Assembly: GCF_001857945.1 (NCBI RefSeq)
Contig: NZ_CP017770.1
Coordinates: 4,526,001 to 4,590,000 of the forward strand
DNA length: 64,000 nt
Direction: 5' to 3'
Source: Paenibacillus crassostreae
GTDB lineage: Bacteria > Bacillota > Bacilli > Paenibacillales > Paenibacillaceae
The position numbers and the translations under genes were made by a program. The notes beneath the pieces were generated by a model. The model worked only from the letters and a program-made list of their open reading frames with translations. It was not told the origin of the DNA and did no database searches. Positions 7,903 to 16,659 of the stretch are shown here, one piece after another (position 1 is the stretch's first letter; the number at the start of each line of letters is the position of its first letter).

Positions 7903-8886
7903 TTACTCCCTTGTCAAGGGTAGTGCAACACAATGGATCCCGCCGCCTAGTTTTAATATTTCATCGACAGGGACTGGAATAACTTCTACTTTGTGGCGAG
8001 CAAGCAAGTCAATGGTTCGATTTCCACTAGCGGAGATGATGACTCGCCCTGGTGCTACAGTTAAGGCATTAATGGTAAGCGGTGGGTCCTTCGGGTCGAC
8101 ATGGAGCAACGTAATCTTACGTCGATGAAGCTCGTCTAAGAACCAATAAGGTAGGAGAGTCGTATCTACAAGTGCCATATCATGATTAATCATAATAAAA
8201 GCATCATCCAGATGGATGATGGTTGAAGGTAAGTCAATAACTATTAGCTGAATATTTTGAATGGAGAGAATGTATTTGATCTGCTCCATTCCCAGTCGAT
8301 TAACCCGCTCGGATAGACCGATAACGGCTGTTGTTTCATCAAGCATCATAAAGCTTCCTCCCTCTGCGAAGCCATTCCCGTGGACTAAACCAAGAATAGG
8401 AACTCCGTGCTGTGCGCATGTCTGTGCAGCCAGACGACTCTCACCGTATCGGAGATATAAGGCTAGTCGAGAAATGATTAGCCCACAAGGAATGACCATT
8501 CCTAAGTCTCTTGTGAACAGTCGCTCCGGCATACTTTTCGATTCTCCCTCTAGATGCAGAATCTTTATGCCCTCATTCATTAGAATTTGGACTAAATTAT
8601 CATATTGTGATTGTAGTAACTCTAGATCCAGTGAGGTATGCTTTTGATTCTCAAGATTAGAGTTTCCTTTTACATAATTAGTGAATAAAGGGCTAGCTTC
8701 TATCTCGCTTGCGTGGTCATGTAATAGTAACACCTCCTTATTAGGGCGATGCATCAAGACTTTACCAATCCTTCCAATATCATTAGATACCCCCCAATGA
8801 TCTCCCCAAATATCACGAAGTATCTCCTTATCATGAAAAGGCTGATTCACAGGGCTTCTAGATAAATATCGTGTGGTCAAGTTCAT
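7903..8886 (-). CDS. Amidinotransferase/dimethylargininase superfamily enzyme
   Basis: This 327-residue protein has the pentein fold used by arginine deiminases, amidinotransferases and dimethylarginine hydrolases. Visible motifs are LFTRDLGMVIP near residue 125, NGFAEGGSFMMLDETTAVIGLSERVN, LDDAFIMINHDMALVDTTLLP with a conserved aspartate and histidine environment, and the C-terminal GGGIHCVALPL, whose cysteine is the expected nucleophile. The substrate is probably a guanidino compound such as arginine or methylated arginine, but this cannot be decided from the sequence. AGGAAGTGAG precedes the ATG. It is divergent from the Fur-controlled flavodoxin gene, with about 180 bp between starts. Confidence 0.85.
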   Translation of the reverse strand: MNLTTRYLSRSPVNQPFHDKEILRDIWGDHWGVSNDIGRIGKVLMHRPNKEVLLLHDHASEIEASPLFTNYVKGNSNLENQKHTSLDLELLQSQYDNLVQILMNEGIKILHLEGESKSMPERLFTRDLGMVIPCGLIISRLALYLRYGESRLAAQTCAQHGVPILGLVHGNGFAEGGSFMMLDETTAVIGLSERVNRLGMEQIKYILSIQNIQLIVIDLPSTIIHLDDAFIMINHDMALVDTTLLPYWFLDELHRRKITLLHVDPKDPPLTINALTVAPGRVIISASGNRTIDLLARHKVEVIPVPVDEILKLGGGIHCVALPLTRE

Positions 8887-9005
8887 ATGAATTCACTCAC
8901 TTCCTATGTCTATAGTTGACATTGTAGCCAGACATAGAAGCAGTCAAACATAACCATGAGACAGTAATATAAAAAGCCCGTACCACAGTACAAAGGCGAT
9001 ACTTA

Positions 9006-9035
9006 TTGACATTGATAATCATTATCACTTATCAT
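9006..9035 (+). promoter_or_regulatory. Fur-box promoter of the flavodoxin gene
   Basis: TTGACA at 9006 and TATCAT at 9030 are 18 bp apart, with the perfect 7-1-7 repeat TGATAATCATTATCA at 9013-9027 between them. The arrangement is almost the same as the promoter at 6312. Iron-dependent repression is predicted. Confidence 0.85.
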
Positions 9036-9070
9036 AAAGTAAATAATCTTTATTTAAGAGGTGGAAACAC

Positions 9071-9526
9071 ATGCAAGATAAATTTGCTATCATTTATGCC
9101 AGTCTATCGGGTAATACAGAAAAAATGGCCCAACACATTGCCAAAGGAATTCGACAATCTGGTGCAGAGGTTGATCTAAAGATGGTTGAAGATAGTAGTG
9201 CCATTCAACTTTCTGAATATACAGGATTTATATTAGGGACATATACTTGGGGGGATGGAGAATTGCCGTATGAATTCATGGATTTTTGCGATGAAATGGA
9301 TGAGATCAACTTAAATGGAAGCAAGACAGCTATATTCGGAAGTGGATGTCATAGTTACGAAACCTATTGTGGAGCTGTAGATGTTCTAGAGAATAAGTTA
9401 AGTGAGTGCGGCGCAAAGTTGCTTCAAGAAAGTCTTAGAGTAGACAATGATCCAACTGCAGAGGATGAGGTTTTATGCCAACAATTTGGAAAATGCTTTG
9501 CTGAAGCCTTTATAAAGGTTCTCTAA
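9071..9526 (+). CDS. Flavodoxin
   Basis: This 151-residue protein is a short-chain flavodoxin. The FMN phosphate loop is YASLSGNTEKMA at residues 10-21, and the ring-stacking loops are LGTYTWGDGELPYEFMDF and FGSGCHSYETYCGAVDVLENKL. Flavodoxins replace ferredoxin as small electron carriers when iron is scarce, which fits the perfect Fur box in the promoter. AGAGGTGG sits at a normal distance from ATG 9071. The oppD gene starts 34 bases after its stop, so the two may be cotranscribed, although their functions are not obviously linked. The redox partner is unknown. Confidence 0.95.
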   Translation: MQDKFAIIYASLSGNTEKMAQHIAKGIRQSGAEVDLKMVEDSSAIQLSEYTGFILGTYTWGDGELPYEFMDFCDEMDEINLNGSKTAIFGSGCHSYETYCGAVDVLENKLSECGAKLLQESLRVDNDPTAEDEVLCQQFGKCFAEAFIKVL

Positions 9527-9559
9527 AATAAATCAGATATTAAGATGGGGTGTTATGAA

Positions 9560-10615
9560 ATGAATCGTCTATTAGAAGTAAATGATTTATGTATCTCTTT
9601 CAATACTCACCAAGGAGAACTACAGGCTATTCGGGGTGTTAGTTTTCATGTCAATAAAGGAGAGACACTTGCTATCGTTGGAGAGTCCGGTTCAGGGAAA
9701 AGTGTTACATCTCAAGCCATTATGAAACTACTACCTACCCCACAAGCAACGTATAGAAAGGGTCAGATTCAATTCGATGGGCAAGAAATATTAAGGAAGA
9801 CTGAAAGACAAATGACGAAAATCCGTGGTAAAGAGATTGCTTATATATCTCAAGATCCTATGACTTCATTGAATCCGATGATGAAAGTAGGTAAACAAAT
9901 CACAGAAGTACTTCATAAGCATGAGAAAATGCCGAGAAATGCAGCAACGAAGCGAGCAATTGAACTATTAACACTTGTTGGAATACCGATGCCTGAAAAG
10001 CGCTTCAGCCAATATCCACATGAATTTAGTGGTGGTATGAGACAAAGAGTTGTTATCGCGATGGCGTTGGCTGCTAATCCTAAGTTACTGATCGCTGATG
10101 AGCCAACTACAGCTCTAGATGTTACTATACAAGCGCAAATATTAGATTTAATGAAAGAACTACAACAGAAATTTGATACATCTATTATCTTTATCACCCA
10201 TGATCTAGGTGTTGTGGCGAAGGTAGCGGATCGAGTAGCTGTAATGTATGCCGGACAGATTGTAGAGACTGGAACGGTAGAGGATATATTCTATGATCCT
10301 AGACATCCATATACTTGGGGACTACTAGCATCTATGCCAAGTCTGGATAGTAAGAATGATGAGAAACTTACGGCAATACCAGGTACACCACCAGATTTAT
10401 TACATCCTCCAATAGGAGATGCCTTTGCACTACGAAGTACGTATTCTATGAAAATAGATATTGAGAAAGAACCACCGTTATTTAGAGTATCAGATACACA
10501 TTATGTTAAGTCTTGGCTCATGCACCAACATGCTCCGAAAGTAGAACCTCCAGCTGTCGTGAAGAATAAAATTCGTAAATTAAATGGCGTATACGATCAA
10601 CCTATTGTTGTGTAA
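9560..10615 (+). CDS. oppD: Oligopeptide ABC transporter ATP-binding protein OppD, solitary
   Basis: This 351-residue ATPase has Walker A GESGSGKS, signature FSGGMRQR, Walker B LLIADEPTTALD and the switch histidine in ITHD. The C-terminal oligopeptide-transporter extension is present (GTPPDLLHPPIGDAFALR, then SDTHYVKSWLMHQHAPKVEPP). The cysteines that many OppD and DppD proteins use for an iron-sulfur cluster are replaced by D, S, D and S, as I recall is also true of Bacillus OppD. The substrate would be oligopeptides, with energy coupling at the inner face of the membrane. No oppA, B, C or F lies next to it, so it must work with components encoded elsewhere or be a stranded gene. Confidence 0.9.
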   Translation: MNRLLEVNDLCISFNTHQGELQAIRGVSFHVNKGETLAIVGESGSGKSVTSQAIMKLLPTPQATYRKGQIQFDGQEILRKTERQMTKIRGKEIAYISQDPMTSLNPMMKVGKQITEVLHKHEKMPRNAATKRAIELLTLVGIPMPEKRFSQYPHEFSGGMRQRVVIAMALAANPKLLIADEPTTALDVTIQAQILDLMKELQQKFDTSIIFITHDLGVVAKVADRVAVMYAGQIVETGTVEDIFYDPRHPYTWGLLASMPSLDSKNDEKLTAIPGTPPDLLHPPIGDAFALRSTYSMKIDIEKEPPLFRVSDTHYVKSWLMHQHAPKVEPPAVVKNKIRKLNGVYDQPIVV

Positions 10616-10632
10616 ATAAATCGTTACAAGTT

Positions 10633-10675
10633 ACTCACCTCCCAATCCTAGTCATAGATTGTGAGGTGAGTTTGT
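10633..10675 (+). terminator. Intrinsic terminator after oppD
   Basis: The long stem formed by ACTCACCTC...CAATC and GATTG.GAGGTGAGT closes over a short loop and runs into TTTGTT. The T tract is short, so efficiency is uncertain. Confidence 0.7.
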
Positions 10676-10689
10676 TATCAAATGAAATG

Positions 10690-10993
10690 TTATTTTTTTA
10701 CAGCATGGATATAATGAATGGTTTCGAATGCAGACAAATAATCCGTTCGATTACTAAAAAAAAGATCATTTATCGTAGCTGGAGATAAATGTTCATAAAT
10801 GAGTAAATCAGCCCTTTCTAACATCCACTCAATTTATAATAAGTGAAACATGATTTCATTGGTTCCCCACTTGCAGATGCTATTTTCAGCATATTTTCAA
10901 CCCTATTAGACAGACCTTTTTCTTCAAAGAGTTCTTCGTCTGCATAATCAAAAACGATAGAACTTCCTGAAGGGACCTTGGCAAATAAATTAT
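10690..10993 (-). pseudogene. Decayed SAM-dependent methyltransferase (leucine carboxyl methyltransferase type)
   Basis: Reading the minus strand gives NLFAKVPSGSSIVFDYADEE followed by LFEEKGLSNRVENMLKIA and SGEPMKSCFTYYKL, which then hits a stop at 10818. A second frame continues at once with MLERADLLIYEHLSPATIND, FFSNRTDYLSAF and ETIHYIHAVKK, then stop. Together these match the C-terminal part of class I methyltransferases of the Ppm1/LCM group (about 270 residues). One frameshift separates the halves and the SAM-binding N-terminal two thirds is missing. An unrelated intact methyltransferase lies just beyond on the plus strand. Confidence 0.8.
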
Positions 10994-11140
10994 TTTGTCA
11001 ATAATTAAATTTAGTTATCATAGTCGTAACCTATTATAGCTATCAGTTCTAGGTATTTCTATTAGTCACAGATTAGCTGTAATATACAGGTAAACTTGAA
11101 TCGAAGTAAGACTGATTTCTTGAAAGGGAGGAGTTCTTTG

Positions 11141-11821
11141 ATGATGAATGACATGATTAGAAAGAAATTTGATGAAGTGGCACAGAGTTATGATCAACAA
11201 CGTCGGCAACTAATCCCCTGTTTCGATGATTTCTACGGTACAGCTATGATGTTGGTCAATCTGGAGAAGAAAGCTCCTAAAGTATTGGATTTAGGTGCAG
11301 GAACAGGACTCTTCGCATCTTATGTTCGACAACAATACCCTGAAGCAGAATTGACATTAATTGATTTAAGTGAAGAAATGATTAATCAAGCGCGGATCAG
11401 GTTCGGAGACGATTCTAAGGTGGAGTATATTGTAGCAGATTATACGACGTATTCTTTCGGTGAGAAAAGATATGATGCTGTTATTTCTTCACTATCCATA
11501 CACCACCTATCACATCAGGCGAAGAAAATCCTTTTTCATAGCGTTTATAAGCTCTTACTGGATACGGGTATTTTCGTTAATGCCGATCAAGCAGCTGGTT
11601 CGTCGTCCTACTTCGACAATCGTTACAAACAACAATGGGAAGAAGCAATTCTAAGAAACGGATTACCCACTCAAGTAGTAGAATCTGCCATCGAACGAAG
11701 AAAGCTAGATATTAATGCAACAGTAGCGGATCAACTACTGTGGTTGCGCGAGGCTGGGTTTGTAGAAACAGATTGTATCTATAAGAATAATGAATTTGCT
11801 GTTTTTTTCTCGCAAAAATGA
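11141..11821 (+). CDS. Class I SAM-dependent methyltransferase
   Basis: This 226-residue cytoplasmic enzyme has the Rossmann-type SAM site VLDLGAGTGLFASYV (motif I, residues about 47-61), an acidic motif II in ELTLIDLSEEMINQAR, and YDAVISSLSIHHL for motif IV. Similar proteins are annotated ubiquinone/menaquinone-type or generic methyltransferases; the acceptor substrate cannot be inferred. ATG 11141 follows GGGAGGAG with a seven-base spacer; the frame is open further upstream but without a site. It stands alone between a decayed methyltransferase and a Cof-type phosphatase gene. Confidence 0.88.
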   Translation: MMNDMIRKKFDEVAQSYDQQRRQLIPCFDDFYGTAMMLVNLEKKAPKVLDLGAGTGLFASYVRQQYPEAELTLIDLSEEMINQARIRFGDDSKVEYIVADYTTYSFGEKRYDAVISSLSIHHLSHQAKKILFHSVYKLLLDTGIFVNADQAAGSSSYFDNRYKQQWEEAILRNGLPTQVVESAIERRKLDINATVADQLLWLREAGFVETDCIYKNNEFAVFFSQK

Positions 11822-11933
11822 TCGTTCATCTACTTCATCTAGCTAATGATATGATAGTATAGATAAGAGTTTCGAAGAAATATATATCATATCAAATTGT
11901 ACTCATACTAGACCTAGTTGAAGGGACGTAACA

Positions 11934-12746
11934 ATGATGACTTATAAAATGATTGTACTTGATCTGGACGATACGCTTCTTATGGATGACCATACCATCT
12001 CACCACGCACTAAAAAAGCGTTAATGGATGCACAAGACGCGGGCGTAAAAGTTGTACTTGCATCAGGCCGCCCGACATTTGCTATGACGCATATTGCGAA
12101 GGAATTGGAGCTTGAGAAATACGGTAGCTTTATTCTATCTTTTAACGGAGCTACCATTACGAATTGTGCAACGAATGAGCAGTTGTTTAGTAGCACGTTG
12201 TCACCAGAAACGGTGCATGAGTTATACCATATTAGCAAGGAAGAAAAAGTATGGATTCATACGTATGTGGGCGATGATATCGTAACTCCAGTCAATAACG
12301 AATATACCGATATCGAAGCAGTTATTACGGGAATGCCAATAATTCAAGTAGATCTATTTGATGAAGCTATTCATGAGCCTGTTGTGAAAGTGTTAATGGT
12401 AGAAGCACCAGAGAAACTTGTTATTCTGGAAAAGAAATTGCAACAACAACTCGTGGGGAAATTGAATGTTACGCGTTCGAAACCTTATTTCTTAGAGTTC
12501 ACAGAGGTTGGGGTAGATAAGGGAACAAGTCTACACCAACTTATTCAGAAACTGAACATTAAACAAGAAGAGGTCATTGCTATAGGAGATAGTTACAACG
12601 ATCTAGCGATGATTGAATTCGCCGGACTAGGTGTTGCTATGGGTAATGCACCAGACGATATTAAGGCAATCGCTAACTTTGTAACGGACACGAATATGGA
12701 AGATGGCGTAGCAAAGGTAGTTGAGACTTATATTTTAAATAAATAG
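11934..12746 (+). CDS. Cof-type HAD hydrolase
   Basis: This 270-residue haloacid-dehalogenase superfamily phosphatase is of the Cof/YidA subfamily. Motif I is VLDLDDTLLMDD with both catalytic aspartates, motif II VVLASGR, motif III the lysine in DKGTSLHQL, and motif IV AIGDSYNDLAMIEFAG. The C2B cap lies between residues 85 and 190. Such enzymes dephosphorylate sugar phosphates or flavin mononucleotide in the cytoplasm. GAAGGGACG precedes ATG 11934, with ATG 11937 as an alternative. A strong terminator follows, so the gene appears to be a single transcription unit. Confidence 0.93.
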   Translation: MMTYKMIVLDLDDTLLMDDHTISPRTKKALMDAQDAGVKVVLASGRPTFAMTHIAKELELEKYGSFILSFNGATITNCATNEQLFSSTLSPETVHELYHISKEEKVWIHTYVGDDIVTPVNNEYTDIEAVITGMPIIQVDLFDEAIHEPVVKVLMVEAPEKLVILEKKLQQQLVGKLNVTRSKPYFLEFTEVGVDKGTSLHQLIQKLNIKQEEVIAIGDSYNDLAMIEFAGLGVAMGNAPDDIKAIANFVTDTNMEDGVAKVVETYILNK

Positions 12747-12774
12747 TGGCCCAGAATCTATGTGTGAATCATTT

Positions 12775-12812
12775 ATCCCCGAACTTCAATTTCGAGTTCG
12801 GGGATATTTTTG
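12775..12812 (+). terminator. Intrinsic terminator after the Cof-type gene
   Basis: A perfect 11-bp stem, ATCCCCGAACT with AGTTCGGGGAT, has a nine-base loop and is followed by ATTTTTGT. Confidence 0.9.
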
Positions 12813-12884
12813 TACCCAAAAGGACAAAACAAAGAGAACAAACAAAGAGATCGCTATCTTAATTATAGTAAGGAGGGAATGACA

Positions 12885-13700
12885 ATGATTATGAAACAAA
12901 GATTAATGATCATGCTGTTGATCATGCTAATTGTATTAACAGCTTGTGGAAACAATACTAATGTGGATCCTGATACGACAGAAGATGCAAATAATCAAAG
13001 CAGCTTGGATACCATTAAAGCAAGTGGAAAGCTGCGAATCGGTACTGAAGGTACATACGCACCATTTAGCTTTCACGATGATAATGGCAAACTTACCGGC
13101 TTCGATGTTGAGATTGCAGAGGAAATTACTAAGCGTCTGGGACTTGAACCAGAATTTGTTGAAGCACAATGGGATGGTCTTTTTGCAGGTATGGATGCAA
13201 GTCGATTCGATGTTGTTTTTAATGAGGTAGCGATTAATGATGAGCGCAAAGAGAAATACGACTTCTCCGATCCTTATATTGTTTCAAGGGCAGCATTGAT
13301 TGTAAGCTCCGACAATGAAGATATTAAGACCTTTGCTGATTTGAAAGGTAAGAAATCTGGTCAATCTCTAACAAGTAACCTTTCTGAAATTGCTCGTGAG
13401 AATGGTGCAGAATTTGTAGCTACCGATGGATTCAATCAGTCTATTGATTTACTAACCTCTGGACGGATTGATGCAACTATTAATGACAGCTTATCATTTC
13501 TGGATTTGAAGAAACATAAACCGGACGTAAAGGTTAAAAAAGTAGATGAAATAGAGAACGGATCTCAAAGCGCAGCGGTATTCCTGAAGGGAAACGATGA
13601 ACTGATCCAAGCGGTCAATGATGCGCTTACTGATATGAAGAATGATGGAAAGTATCTTGAAATCTCAAAGAAATATTTTGGCACAGACGTTTCCATATAA
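12885..13700 (+). CDS. tcyA: Cystine/amino-acid ABC transporter substrate-binding lipoprotein, TcyA-like
   Basis: This 271-residue lipoprotein has a signal peptide ending in the lipobox LTAC at about residue 20, so it is anchored to the outer face of the membrane. The mature part is a family 3 solute-binding protein: LRIGTEGTYAPFSFHDDNGKL, GFDVEIAEEITKRLG, WDGLFAGMDASRFDVVFNEV and DFSDPYIVSRAAL are typical of the TcyA/YckK cystine binders. I place the start at ATG 12885, seven bases after AGGAGGG, rather than at the closer ATG 12879. The permease and ATPase genes follow in order. Cystine specificity comes from family resemblance and is probable, not proven. Confidence 0.87.
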   Translation: MIMKQRLMIMLLIMLIVLTACGNNTNVDPDTTEDANNQSSLDTIKASGKLRIGTEGTYAPFSFHDDNGKLTGFDVEIAEEITKRLGLEPEFVEAQWDGLFAGMDASRFDVVFNEVAINDERKEKYDFSDPYIVSRAALIVSSDNEDIKTFADLKGKKSGQSLTSNLSEIARENGAEFVATDGFNQSIDLLTSGRIDATINDSLSFLDLKKHKPDVKVKKVDEIENGSQSAAVFLKGNDELIQAVNDALTDMKNDGKYLEISKKYFGTDVSI

Positions 13701-13754
13701 AAGAAGGACCAAGGATGTTCACTTTCCAACATGTCCAAAAAGGATGATTAGCTC

Positions 13755-14423
13755 ATGGATGACCGTACAATACAGATATTAATCGATTCTTTGCTACCCT
13801 TGCTTAAGGCTGGGGTAGCTTTTACCATTCCGCTGAGTTTAATTTCATTTGTATTTGGATTGTTGCTGGCTTTATTAACTGCACTAATTCGTATTTCAAC
13901 GTGGACAATTCCAAAGTTAATCGCGAGGTTCTATGTCTGGGTCATTCGGGGTACTCCACTATTGGTGCAGTTATTTATCTTATTCTATGGATTACCTGCC
14001 ATCGGCGTAACACTGGAACCATTGACAGCTGCTATTATTGGTTTCTCTCTTAATGTAGGAGCATATTCTTCAGAAATATTACGAGCTGCCATTCTTTCGA
14101 TCCATAAAGGTCAATGGGAAGCTGCATTCTCAGTAGGTATGACACGGGGTCAGGCTTTACGCCGAGTTATCCTTCCTCAAGCCACACGTGTATCCGTACC
14201 ACCGCTAGCTAATACTTTTATAAGTCTGGTTAAGGACACGTCACTAGCAGCAAGCATAACGTATATGGAAATGTTCAGAACTGCGCAACAGATCGTAGCG
14301 ACAACCTACGAGCCACTGCTATTATATTGCGAGGTTGCAGTGATTTATTTAGTTTTTTGTTCCGTTCTATCCACTCTGCAGAATTATCTGGAGAAACGAT
14401 TAGCTAAATACTCAGCAAGTTAA
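13755..14423 (+). CDS. tcyB: Cystine/amino-acid ABC transporter permease, TcyB-like
   Basis: This 222-residue polar-amino-acid permease has five hydrophobic segments and the coupling-helix EAA loop, here EAAFSVGMTRGQALRRVILPQA. Other family marks are YVWVIRGTPLLVQLF and NTFISLVKDTSLAASI. It would form the membrane channel with the downstream ATPase and receive substrate from the lipoprotein encoded 54 bases upstream. AAAGGATG lies upstream of ATG 13755. The gap of 14 bases to the ATPase gene supports one operon. Confidence 0.93.
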   Translation: MDDRTIQILIDSLLPLLKAGVAFTIPLSLISFVFGLLLALLTALIRISTWTIPKLIARFYVWVIRGTPLLVQLFILFYGLPAIGVTLEPLTAAIIGFSLNVGAYSSEILRAAILSIHKGQWEAAFSVGMTRGQALRRVILPQATRVSVPPLANTFISLVKDTSLAASITYMEMFRTAQQIVATTYEPLLLYCEVAVIYLVFCSVLSTLQNYLEKRLAKYSAS

Positions 14424-14437
14424 AGGAGAAGATACAC

Positions 14438-15187
14438 TTGATTGAGATACTTAATTTACATAAATCTTTTGGATCATTAGAAGTGTTAAAAGGAATTGAC
14501 CTGAAGCTTGATCATGGCAAAGTTCTCGTGATTATTGGTCCATCAGGTTCGGGGAAAACAACGTTGTTACGCTGTTTTAATCTATTGGAAATACCTGATG
14601 ACGGGAGTATTGTCATAGGGGATACAAGGCTTAGCTTCAAAGAATCTAAGAAGGTTCCGACATCGGATGTTATATCCATACGTCAAAAAACAGGTATGGT
14701 CTTTCAATCATATAATTTGTTCCCACATATGACGGTGATTGGCAACGTGATGGAGGGACCTGTCACAGTGCAGAAGCGTTCGAAATCTGATGCACGAAAG
14801 CGTGCATTAGTATTACTAGAAAAGGTTGGGCTTGCTGAAAAGGCGGACTCCTATCCCCATCAGCTATCTGGTGGTCAGCAGCAGCGGGTAGCGATTGCTA
14901 GAGCGATGGCAGTTGAACCTGAGGTATTACTATTCGATGAACCAACATCTGCACTTGATCCAGAATTGGTAGGAGAAGTTCTTAAGGTTATTAAACAATT
15001 GGCAGCAGAAGGTATGACGATGATTATCATCACCCATGAGATGAAATTTGCAGCTGATGTGGCGGATAAGATTATTCTGATGGACGATGGTTATATCTTG
15101 GAAGAAGGATCTCCACTGGAAGTGTTGGAGCAACCTAAGAGCACTCGGGCTCTACAATTTCTTAATCGGCTGAGCGGTGAAGAGTGA
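14438..15187 (+). CDS. tcyC: Cystine/amino-acid ABC transporter ATPase, TcyC-like
   Basis: This 249-residue ATPase carries Walker A GPSGSGKTT, Q-loop MVFQSYNLFPHMTV, signature LSGGQQQR, Walker B VLLFDEPTSALDP and the H-loop IITHE. It belongs to the polar amino-acid uptake ATPases (GlnQ/TcyC group). Translation starts at TTG 14438 after AAAGGAGAAG. It completes the importer encoded by the two preceding genes. A short hairpin lies 44 bases beyond the stop. Confidence 0.93.
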   Translation: MIEILNLHKSFGSLEVLKGIDLKLDHGKVLVIIGPSGSGKTTLLRCFNLLEIPDDGSIVIGDTRLSFKESKKVPTSDVISIRQKTGMVFQSYNLFPHMTVIGNVMEGPVTVQKRSKSDARKRALVLLEKVGLAEKADSYPHQLSGGQQQRVAIARAMAVEPEVLLFDEPTSALDPELVGEVLKVIKQLAAEGMTMIIITHEMKFAADVADKIILMDDGYILEEGSPLEVLEQPKSTRALQFLNRLSGEE

Positions 15188-15230
15188 TTGGTGTGCGATA
15201 AATAGTGATCCATATAAGGAAAAAGTCGAG

Positions 15231-15250
15231 GCCTCTGAGAAATCAGAGGC
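15231..15250 (+). terminator. Perfect hairpin after tcyC, possible terminator
   Basis: GCCTCTGA and TCAGAGGC form an 8-bp stem with a GAAA loop. The nearest T run begins about a dozen bases downstream, so termination is plausible but not classical. Confidence 0.45.
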
Positions 15251-15357
15251 TATCATTATGAGATTTTTGCAACATTTTATTAATTAATCCGTCTATGAAT
15301 ATGTAGATCATTTCCAACAGACAACAAACTTATTTAAAAACATTGGAGGAATTTCAT

Positions 15358-16575
15358 ATGAAAAATAAAAACATGTTTAAAGTGTTAGCGACTGCATCTA
15401 TTCTAGCCATGGCAACTATGCCGATCATGACAAGTGCCCAAGTTGCAACGCCCGTGGCAATAAATAACGAACCAGGTATCATTGTAAATAAGATGAAATC
15501 ATTAGCAGGGACTATGGGGCAAATTACAGAATTCGTAAATGATAGAACAGGTAAGTTCATTACCGTAACAGGACATGGCCTAGCTCCGTCAGATCAAAGC
15601 GAAATTATTCTATCCATCACCAAAGATACGAAAATCATAGATTCTAAAGGAAATAGAGTTCCTCTAAAATCAATTATTGATGAGCAAAAGGTGGTAAAGG
15701 CATTCTATTCTGCTAACATTACGAAGAGTCTTCCAGCTCGAGGTATTGCATTAACCCTAGTTGTTCAAGACCAAAGCTTTACAGCAATTGATGGTACCGT
15801 AACTGATGTGTTAGAAGATGGAATAATGGTGGAGGGCTTAGATATCTATTCATCATATGAAAATAATGTTTTGTTAAGATTTGCTGATAATGCACAGATT
15901 ATTGATCAAAATGGCCAAGCAATCAAAGCAAGTGAAATTCAAAAAGGGATGATTGTCAGAGCTTTCTACGGTCCAGCAGTCACGATGAGTCTTCCACCTC
16001 AAGCAACAACAAATTATGTTGTAGTTAATACGACAATCGAAGATCCGATAAAAGAGACAAAGCCAGGAACAGATGGCGTGATCACAAATATAGCAGATCA
16101 TAAGATTACTGTGATGGGCAACCCAACAGAAAACGGTGGAGTTAATTACGTTATTCTCACAGTTGATGAAAACACACAGATTATCAGTCAAGATGGAAGC
16201 TCACTAGATATAGAAGATTTGAAAGAAGATATTCAAGTTACTGCAACATATGGTGAGATGATGTTGGCTATTTTCCCTGCGCAAACACATGCTGATAAGA
16301 TCGTTATCAAAGAAACGAAAAGTCATAAAGTTGAGGGAACAATCGTAGCATCGGATAGAATTTCAGATGGACAAGTCTATGTTAATGTGGGCTCGGATGA
16401 ATCCACAACTAACGATGTGGTTCTTAATATCTCTGAAGATACAAAAGTGGTCTCTATGGATGGTGGAGAAACAGAATTGAAAGCAGGCATGATCATCAAA
16501 GCCTACCATTCTCCGCAAATGACCAGATCACTCCCTGGTATTACGAACGCAGAAATTGTTGTAATAATGAATTAA
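15358..16575 (+). CDS. Secreted protein with four tandem beta-rich repeats, function unknown
   Basis: This 405-residue protein begins with a signal peptide (MKNKNMFKVLATASILAMAT, probable cleavage after TSA near residue 27). The rest consists of four diverged repeats of about 85 residues. Each runs from a GxIT/GTV start through a short strand (ITVTG, IMVEG, ITVMG, VYVNV), a T-I/V-I/V-DSKG, DQNG, SQDG or SMDGG turn, a KxxMIV-A-Y segment and a motif close to MTxSLP before the last strand. I do not recognise the family. The pattern suggests a cell-wall or extracellular beta-sandwich array. GGAGG precedes ATG 15358. The gene is free-standing. Confidence 0.8.
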   Translation: MKNKNMFKVLATASILAMATMPIMTSAQVATPVAINNEPGIIVNKMKSLAGTMGQITEFVNDRTGKFITVTGHGLAPSDQSEIILSITKDTKIIDSKGNRVPLKSIIDEQKVVKAFYSANITKSLPARGIALTLVVQDQSFTAIDGTVTDVLEDGIMVEGLDIYSSYENNVLLRFADNAQIIDQNGQAIKASEIQKGMIVRAFYGPAVTMSLPPQATTNYVVVNTTIEDPIKETKPGTDGVITNIADHKITVMGNPTENGGVNYVILTVDENTQIISQDGSSLDIEDLKEDIQVTATYGEMMLAIFPAQTHADKIVIKETKSHKVEGTIVASDRISDGQVYVNVGSDESTTNDVVLNISEDTKVVSMDGGETELKAGMIIKAYHSPQMTRSLPGITNAEIVVIMN

Positions 16576-16659
16576 GGTTCTCAAATCAACCCAATTATTG
16601 TATATTAATGAAAAATGCCTAAATCCTATCTTGAGGCATAGCTAAGGGGTTGGCTATAC

